Source: JBEKYH01 sp049511115
Lineage (GTDB): Bacteria > Planctomycetota > Phycisphaerae > Tepidisphaerales > Tepidisphaeraceae
Reading direction: 5' to 3'
DNA: 29,426 nucleotides
NCBI GenBank assembly: GCA_049511115.1
Contig: JBEKYH010000055.1
Span: forward strand, 1-29,426
Under the pieces are notes generated by a model. That model was not told the DNA's origin, ran no database searches, and worked only from the letters and a program-made list of their open reading frames with translations. Positions 24,558 through 29,426 of this stretch are shown here, piece after piece; positions within the stretch are counted from its first letter, which is position 1, and each line of letters starts with the position of its first letter. The position numbers and the translations under genes were made by a program.

Positions 24558-24734
24558 TCACTTTTTCGAGCTTTTAAGTTTGCCCTTCGCCCCGCCGTCC
24601 TGTTTGTTAACGGTAGCCCAGGCAATCTGCTCGGCTCGCTTGGTGCTGTAGCCGCGGGCCTTGCTGCTCTGTTCGATGTGTTCGGCCTGCCGCCGTTGCT
24701 TGGGGGAATAAGAGCTCTTGTCTCCGCGTGGCAT
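24558..24734 (-). CDS. Small basic protein of the 'MPRGDKSxY' type (often annotated plasmid stabilization protein)
   Basis: Predicted 58 residues, highly charged. It begins MPRGDKSSYSPKQRRQAEHI, continues EQSSKARGYSTKRAEQIAWATVNKQDGG and ends in a Lys/Ser tail. This closely follows a widespread family of short proteins (typically 'MPRGDKSxYTDKQxRxAEHIxEGYExRGV..KEAExxAWATVNKxxGGGKK') that databases often label plasmid stabilization protein; the actual function is not established. A textbook AGGAGG sits 6 bases before the ATG, the best ribosome binding site in the window, which supports it as a real gene despite its length. It is divergent from the FAD monooxygenase, with 141 bp between the starts. 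Confidence 0.88.
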   Translation of the reverse strand: MPRGDKSSYSPKQRRQAEHIEQSSKARGYSTKRAEQIAWATVNKQDGGAKGKLKSSKK

Positions 24735-24875
24735 GGGTTGCCTCCTGTAAATGGGTTCAAAATCTGTGCGCGATTTTCACGGGCGGCTATTGTCTCCTGC
24801 ATCGGGTGATCGCTTGCCGGCGAGTCAGGGAACCCACGATGTCGGCTCGTGGGCGCGTGTGTGATACTTGGATTT

Positions 24876-26108
24876 ATGGCGGAACGTATGCAGGCCAACA
24901 TGACGCAGTCACAGCCGATGATCGTCGGCGCCGGTCCAGTGGGTCTGGCGGCCGCGGTCTTCATCGCCAAGCAAGGCGTGATTCCGCGCGTGGTCGACGC
25001 CGCGCCCGGCCGATCAGAGCAATCCCGCGCCTTGGCCGTGAATCCCCGGACTTTGGCCATCCTCGAACCCACCGGCGTTACCACCGACATGCTCCGCATC
25101 GGCAAGCCGATCCGCGGCGTGCAAATCTCATTCGGGAAAAAAGTCGCCGCGAAAATGTCCCTCGACGCGCTTCCGCCGCCATATCCGTTCATGCTGGCAT
25201 TGTCGCAATCCGTAACCGCGCGGCTGCTCGAAGAAGATTTCAATCGCCGCGGCGGCCGCGTCGAGTGGAACTGTGAATTGATTCAATGCCGCAACATCGC
25301 CGGCGGCGTCGAAGCCGATTTGAAATCAGCTTCCGATGGCGCCGTGACGACCGTGCAATGCCCCTGGCTGCTGGCCGCCGACGGGGCGCGCAGCGCCGTT
25401 CGCAAATCGCTCGGCATCGAATTTCCCGGATCGAGTTTTGAAAAGCCCTGGTATCTCGCCGACGTTCCCTTGTTTACCCCGCTGGCACAGGATCATGCCC
25501 ATGTCTTCTTTCTCCGCGGCGGCGGCTTTCTGTTTGCCATCCGCGTGGTCGATGATAAAGACGCGCATCGCGCCGGCGACCCGATCTGGCGGCTGATTTC
25601 GACCGCCCCGGATATGCCGGATCATTTTGAATTTGGCCGCGCCTCCGGTCCGGCCGTCTGGACCTCGGGCTTCCATATTTCCCACCGGATAAACAGGCAA
25701 CTTCAGCAAGGCGCTATCTATTTCGCCGGCGACGCCGCTCATCTCCACTCGCCCATCGGCGCGCGTGGCATGAACCTGGGCATCGAAGACGCCTTTGTCT
25801 TCAGCGAGCTTTTGAAAAACGGCGGGTTGGCCCAGTACGAATCCCAGCGAATGAACGTCGACGCGCGGGTGGTGAAACGGGTTGAGCTGGTTTCCCGATT
25901 GGCGCGGGCAGAGTCGGTCGCCTCACGCATGCTGCGGGCCACGCTATTTCCTCTGATGACGCGCCTGCCCATGGCACGCAGGCGTTTCATGCGGCTCGCG
26001 TCCGGCCTGGACCATCCTCTCCCCAATTTCGCGCCTGGTGTCTCCGCAGCACCCAACCCCGGCGCGGTGCCGATTCCGCTTCACCACCCCGGCCCAGGAC
26101 ATACCTAA
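24876..26108 (+). CDS. FAD-dependent monooxygenase (class A flavoprotein hydroxylase, PF01494-type)
   Basis: Predicted 410-residue flavoprotein. The N-terminal dinucleotide-binding motif (IVGAGPVGLAAA, G18/G20/G23), the mid-protein DG motif (LLAADGARSAVRKSLG, ~166-180) and the FAD-ribityl GD motif (FAGDAAHLHSPIGARGMNLGIEDA, D286) identify the class A aromatic/polyketide hydroxylase family. These use NAD(P)H and O2 to hydroxylate or epoxidise a substrate; it cannot be predicted here. There is no C-terminal thioredoxin-like domain of the phenol hydroxylase type; the protein ends in a Pro/Gly-rich tail. Start is uncertain among ATG 24876, 24888 and 24900, none with a good ribosome binding site; all precede the conserved core. 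It stands alone on this strand. Confidence 0.9.
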   Translation: MAERMQANMTQSQPMIVGAGPVGLAAAVFIAKQGVIPRVVDAAPGRSEQSRALAVNPRTLAILEPTGVTTDMLRIGKPIRGVQISFGKKVAAKMSLDALPPPYPFMLALSQSVTARLLEEDFNRRGGRVEWNCELIQCRNIAGGVEADLKSASDGAVTTVQCPWLLAADGARSAVRKSLGIEFPGSSFEKPWYLADVPLFTPLAQDHAHVFFLRGGGFLFAIRVVDDKDAHRAGDPIWRLISTAPDMPDHFEFGRASGPAVWTSGFHISHRINRQLQQGAIYFAGDAAHLHSPIGARGMNLGIEDAFVFSELLKNGGLAQYESQRMNVDARVVKRVELVSRLARAESVASRMLRATLFPLMTRLPMARRRFMRLASGLDHPLPNFAPGVSAAPNPGAVPIPLHHPGPGHT

Positions 26109-26196
26109 CCATTACCCCCATCGGTAATTCCCGGATGCTGGCGCTAGCGGACCGTTCGTATTATGACTGTCGAACACATTTTGAAGTGGTTCGCCG

Positions 26197-26269
26197 ATTG
26201 CCCTTACTCCCCGCGATACACCGCCGCAATTTTGCATTCCGGCGACCTCAAAAAGGGAGCAAGGGCAAT
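26197..26269 (-). terminator. Long hairpin right after the stop of the glycosidase operon
   Basis: ATTGCCCTTACTCCC (26197-26211) and GGGAGCAAGGGCAAT (26255-26269) are 15-bp arms. Read from the minus strand all 15 pairs form, with one G-U wobble; read from the plus strand the same position is an A-C mismatch. A second CGCCG/CGGCG stem (26222-26226 with 26240-26244) lies inside. The hairpin begins one base after the minus-strand stop codon (26271-26273). No U-run follows. A terminator or 3'-end stabilising role is inferred from position and strand asymmetry. Confidence 0.65.
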
Positions 26270-26270
26270 T

Positions 26271-27611
26271 TTATGCCTGGAACTCTATCCCCAGCTCCTG
26301 CGGAATGATCGGCCGGAAGGGTTGGCGCAGGTCCGACGGATCGTAGCGGAGCGCATGCTCCATCGGCATCACGTAATACAGCGCCGTGAATCCCCAGAAT
26401 TGCGTCTGTCCGAGGCCCGCGCCGGTCTCGGCGTTGTAGTATTCCCGGAGCACCGGGTTCTTGACCACCGCCATCTCAAATAATCGGCTGGACAGTTCCT
26501 TGGCCACGTCGCTCATCCCGTAATGCATGAGCCCATGAAACGTCATGTAATTGTACGGCGCCCACGTCGAGCCGCGCCAGTTGCACTCGTGATTGGAGCC
26601 CTGGTAATAATCCGGTTCGGTCTTGGCATAGCTGGCGATGGGGTAGGCGAGCCAGAATTCCTTCTCATTGAGCAGGTGCTCTTCCACCAGCCGCTTGGCG
26701 CGGTCGGGCGGCGCAACGCCGGCGAACAGCGGCATGAAGGCTGATCCCGATTTCACGGGCACGCGCTGGCCGGTCTTCTCATTGCGATCGTAGTAGAAGC
26801 CGTCCTTTTCATCCCAGAAAACATCGTTGATGGCCTTGGCTAACTTTTCGCTCTTGCGCGTGAATTCCGCCGCGTCGTCCGGCTTATCCAAAGCCGTCGC
26901 GATGACGTTCATGGCGTCAAATTCGCGCACCAGATAACTGGCCAGGTCTACGCCCTCATCCTGGAAGGACGACAACTGGCCGGCGCGGCTCCACTGATTG
27001 TCGGTGCCCGCCGCATCGGCCGAGTTCCAGACGGGCAGGCCGTTGCCGTCGGAGTCATAGGACATCCATTTATCCAGATACTTTTTCAACCGGTCATAGT
27101 AATTGCCCGCGACCCACTGGTAATCGTTGTTGTTCTGCTTGCACCCCAGGACGACCAGTTGCGCCAGGAACGGCTTGAAATGCTGCCGGTCGCGCTGCTT
27201 GATGAGGCTGCGATTGACGTACCCGTCAGGCTGCTGGCGATCGAGGAACAGTTTGAGATTGGAAAAGCAGTACGGCCAGACGCCGTAATACGAGAGATAC
27301 ATGTTCTCAAAATACAAATCCCAGTCGTAATATTCGTTGTACGGATAGCCGGTCAGCAGTTTTTCCGACGCCCCTTTGAAGGTGCGCAGGCCGCGGGCCT
27401 TGATGTCGGAATTGGTCTTTCGCAGGCGCGCCTGAAATTCCGCCCACTGCGCGGGGCCGACCGATTGCTGCAGCGCCAGCGTGCCCGCGGAAGGATTGGC
27501 CGCGGGCGGCGTGGTGGCGTCGGAGGCCTGCCCGAAACTGCTGCGCCCCGCGGCGGCCAGCGCGGCCAACGAGGCGCCGGCGCGAAGAAAATCACGGCGT
27601 GTGACGGACAT
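26271..27611 (-). CDS. Tat-exported glycoside hydrolase of the (alpha/alpha)6 GH63/MGH1-like type
   Basis: Predicted 446-residue exported enzyme. The N-terminus TRRDFLRAGASLAALAAAG is a twin-arginine signal. The mature part is an (alpha/alpha)6-toroid glycosidase related to trehalase, GH63 and mannosylglycerate hydrolase: YYDWDLYFENMYLSYYG (95-110), GTDNQWSR with D204 as likely catalytic acid, SFQDEGVDLASYLVREFDAM, WRGSTWAPYNYMTFHGL (~345-361) and EYYNAETGAG with E395 as likely base. Substrate is unknown; alpha-linked glucosides or mannosides are plausible from the family. GAGGAG lies 7 bases before ATG 27611. It is the last gene of a minus-strand operon, 30 bp after the esterase gene. Confidence 0.85.
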   Translation of the reverse strand: MSVTRRDFLRAGASLAALAAAGRSSFGQASDATTPPAANPSAGTLALQQSVGPAQWAEFQARLRKTNSDIKARGLRTFKGASEKLLTGYPYNEYYDWDLYFENMYLSYYGVWPYCFSNLKLFLDRQQPDGYVNRSLIKQRDRQHFKPFLAQLVVLGCKQNNNDYQWVAGNYYDRLKKYLDKWMSYDSDGNGLPVWNSADAAGTDNQWSRAGQLSSFQDEGVDLASYLVREFDAMNVIATALDKPDDAAEFTRKSEKLAKAINDVFWDEKDGFYYDRNEKTGQRVPVKSGSAFMPLFAGVAPPDRAKRLVEEHLLNEKEFWLAYPIASYAKTEPDYYQGSNHECNWRGSTWAPYNYMTFHGLMHYGMSDVAKELSSRLFEMAVVKNPVLREYYNAETGAGLGQTQFWGFTALYYVMPMEHALRYDPSDLRQPFRPIIPQELGIEFQA

Positions 27612-27641
27612 GAAACGCTCCTCTGAGGTGAGCCGCCAAAA

Positions 27642-28592
27642 CTACTGCGGTTTGGTTACCTGATCCTGCCAAAGCCAGCGCATGGTGTCAGGGAATATCG
27701 AGCCGCCATGCTTGCTGTCGTGCTGTCCGTCCCCCAGGACGTAGCGCACGTCGTACCCCTTGGCGAGCAGGGCCTCGTGCATCAGCTTGTTCTGCAAATA
27801 CCAGTCTCGTTCAGGCGTCTCCGGGTGGCGCTGGTCGTTGATGCCGTCTTCCATGGCGACGCGGATGGGCTTTTTCTCGGCCTCCCTCACCAGCTTGGGG
27901 TAGACCTGCCCGCCCCGGATATTCGTGAAGCTCCCCACGTCGCTCAACACTTTGCTGAACTGGTCGGGGTGGTTCCAGGCCACGGTAAACGCGCAAATAG
28001 CGCCGGAACTGATCCCGCCGATGCCGCGCCCGGCGGCGTCCTTGCGGATGTTGTATTTCTTTTCCACGACGGGCAGGATTTCCGTCAAAAGAAACTGCGA
28101 GTAGGTATCGGAGACGGTATCGTATTCCACGCTGCGGTTGGCGAAATCCGGATGGCCGTTGGCGGCGATCTGCGTGCTGCCGGGATTGATGAACACGGCG
28201 ATCATGACCGGGAGTTGCTTCCTGAAGATCAGATTGTCGAGCACGGTTTCGGCCCGGTACTCGGCCGTGTAGCGCGCCTCCCGGTTCACTTCATTTTCGC
28301 GCACGGCGAACTGCCGCGGGCCGTCCTGAAAGACCATCAGGCAGGCGGGGGTCTTTGCGTCGTATTCCGTGGGGACATAAACCCAGACATCGCGCTTGGT
28401 GTTGGGATAAATCTTGCTGTCGTCCCAGCGCCACTTCTCGACGGTTCCCTGCGGAACCCCCGGCTGGATCATGGAATCAGGGCCGAAAGTATACGGCCCG
28501 TGGCTCATCGGTTCGTCATCGGCGGCGCGGGCCGCAGAAGCGCCGCACAGCGTGAGACTTACCACGGCTGCCAAAGCCCATTTGCAAGGCAT
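27642..28592 (-). CDS. Secreted esterase, esterase-D-like alpha/beta hydrolase (PF00756-type)
   Basis: Predicted 316-residue exported enzyme. ATG 28592 is chosen because GGAG sits 8 bases upstream and the product starts with a clean signal peptide (MPCKWALAAVVSLTLCGASAARA); an in-frame TTG nine codons earlier is less likely. Motifs of the esterase D/Fes/feruloyl-esterase family: RDVWVYVPTEYD, PVMIAVFINPG, nucleophile elbow GGISSGA (S195 in GxSxG), an Asp in MEDGINDQ and H295 in GDGQHDSKHGG. Relatives cleave acetyl, feruloyl or siderophore esters; with the glycosidase next door, de-esterification of a carbohydrate polymer is plausible but inferred. It lies 43 bp after the DUF1552 gene and 30 bp before the glycosidase gene. 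Confidence 0.88.
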   Translation of the reverse strand: MPCKWALAAVVSLTLCGASAARAADDEPMSHGPYTFGPDSMIQPGVPQGTVEKWRWDDSKIYPNTKRDVWVYVPTEYDAKTPACLMVFQDGPRQFAVRENEVNREARYTAEYRAETVLDNLIFRKQLPVMIAVFINPGSTQIAANGHPDFANRSVEYDTVSDTYSQFLLTEILPVVEKKYNIRKDAAGRGIGGISSGAICAFTVAWNHPDQFSKVLSDVGSFTNIRGGQVYPKLVREAEKKPIRVAMEDGINDQRHPETPERDWYLQNKLMHEALLAKGYDVRYVLGDGQHDSKHGGSIFPDTMRWLWQDQVTKPQ

Positions 28593-28635
28593 CCATTCGC
28601 TCCGCGAGAAATGAAACAAAAGCCGCGCTTCGTGT

Positions 28636-29426
28636 TTAAGTCAGCGCCCCGAGTTCGCCCGTGCTGTCGCCGAACCGCGGCGTCGAGACGCCCATCCGGT
28701 GCAGCATCGAAAGATAGAGATTGGCAATCGGCGTTTCGGCTGCCGGGGGCGTCGCCGCGCCCTGCAGCGTGTACTGCGCGGCCGCCTGCGCCTGTGTATC
28801 GCCGTCCAATGCGATGTGACGGCCGGTCCGGATGGTTCCGCCGCCGCGGCCCGCCAGGACCAGCGGCAGGTTGTCGTGGTTATGCTGATTGCCGTCGCTA
28901 ATTCCGCCGCCGTAGACAATCATGCTGTTGTCCAGCAGGGTGCTGTCGCCTTCCTTGATCGACTTCATCCGGCCCAGGAAATACGCGACCTGCTCGGTAT
29001 GGAACTTGTCGATGAGGGCCAGATTCGCCAACGCGGCGGGAGCGCCGCGGTGGTGCGACAGATGGTGATGGCCCTGCGGCACGCCCGCGAACGGATACGG
29101 GCGATTGCTGCCGTCGTGACCGACGACAAAAGTGGCCACGCGCGTGCTGTCGGTCTGGAAAGCCAGCACCATGATGTCAAACATCAGCCGCATGTGGCTC
29201 TCAAAGGTGTATTCTTCGTTGAAATTGGGCATCTCGCCGTTGGGAACGGTGGGGGGAGTCATGCCGTTCTTGGCGATGCGATTTTCCACTTCGCGGATGG
29301 CCGTGAAGTACTCATCGAGTTTGCGGCGATCGGTGATGCCGAGCTTGTTCTGCAAAGTCTTGGTCTGATCCCGCACCAGGTCCAGGACGCTGGTGTCGTA
29401 GGCCATGCGGCGGGCCTTTTGCTCGG
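28636..29426 (-). CDS. DUF1552 family protein, C-terminal part (cut by window edge)
   Basis: The frame is open through the right edge, so the start is missing; about 263 residues remain of a family that is usually ~430-450. Visible DUF1552 features: EQKARRMAYDTSVLDLVRDQ..LQNKLG..DRRKLDEYFTAIREVENRI, the MRLMFDIMVLAFQTDSTRVATFVVGHDGSNRPYPF block, GHHHLSHH, and MIVYGGGISDGNQHNHDNLPLVLAGRGGG with a RHIALDGDT-like end. The family is abundant in Planctomycetota; its function is unproven, though the fold resembles sulfatase/DUF1501-like proteins and members are usually Tat-exported and follow genes for DUF1592-type cytochrome-domain proteins. Such a gene is therefore expected just outside the window. 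The esterase and glycosidase genes follow closely on the same strand. Confidence 0.93.
   Translation of the reverse strand, partial: EQKARRMAYDTSVLDLVRDQTKTLQNKLGITDRRKLDEYFTAIREVENRIAKNGMTPPTVPNGEMPNFNEEYTFESHMRLMFDIMVLAFQTDSTRVATFVVGHDGSNRPYPFAGVPQGHHHLSHHRGAPAALANLALIDKFHTEQVAYFLGRMKSIKEGDSTLLDNSMIVYGGGISDGNQHNHDNLPLVLAGRGGGTIRTGRHIALDGDTQAQAAAQYTLQGAATPPAAETPIANLYLSMLHRMGVSTPRFGDSTGELGALT

Noticed and set aside
24440..25243. Minus-strand 267-residue frame overlapping the small basic protein and the FAD monooxygenase
   Set aside because: Arg/Ser/Pro-rich, crosses two better-supported genes on both strands and lacks any recognisable motif.
26163..26483. Plus-strand 106-residue frame between the monooxygenase and the glycosidase
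   Set aside because: More than half overlaps the glycosidase gene antisense, and the free part coincides with the hairpin; no ribosome binding site.

Overview
The window looks like a chromosomal segment of a planctomycete, most likely from the soil-dwelling Phycisphaerae/Tepidisphaerales side of the phylum. The pointers are a DUF1552 protein (a family very abundant in Planctomycetota), a secreted protein with an LEPR-XLL-like N-terminus, high GC, GTG starts, and housekeeping genes scattered singly among large secreted proteins. The phylum call is inference from gene content; there is no rRNA here.

Layout, left to right. (1) The 3' end of a maf-type gene (+) faces two tandem minus-strand GT41 (O-GlcNAc transferase/SPINDLY-like) glycosyltransferases with 8 and 11 TPRs, preceded by a YhcH/NanQ-type cupin gene. 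The downstream GT41 gene is bracketed by intergenic repeats, one a ~220-bp palindrome that runs into its stop codon. (2) A gene-poor stretch of ~0.9 kb (5676-6611), then yraN and tatD (+). (3) Minus-strand fliD and fliS, the flagellar cap and flagellin chaperone; FliD is enlarged by four internal domain repeats. (4) purA plus an Sfp-type phosphopantetheinyl transferase (+). (5) A 1024-residue secreted multi-FN3 protein ending in a complete calpain-type Cys protease domain (+). (6) A 1298-residue double hybrid histidine kinase (+), with a clear promoter overlapped by a perfect 17-bp palindrome. (7) Three minus-strand secreted proteins: DUF2950, DUF3300 and an unrecognised one. (8) A 58-residue basic protein (-) divergent from an FAD monooxygenase (+). 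(9) A minus-strand operon running in from the right edge: DUF1552, secreted esterase, Tat-exported (alpha/alpha)6 glycosidase, closed by a long hairpin.

No mobile element, CRISPR array, tRNA or rRNA was found. I found no clear, undescribed multi-gene system. The items most worth a second look are the tandem GT41 pair near flagellar genes, the exact 543-bp higher-order repeat in the FN3-calpain protein, the palindromic operator at the kinase promoter, the strand-asymmetric hairpin at 26197-26269, and the 8-bp-period arrays placed just 5' of yraN and purA.
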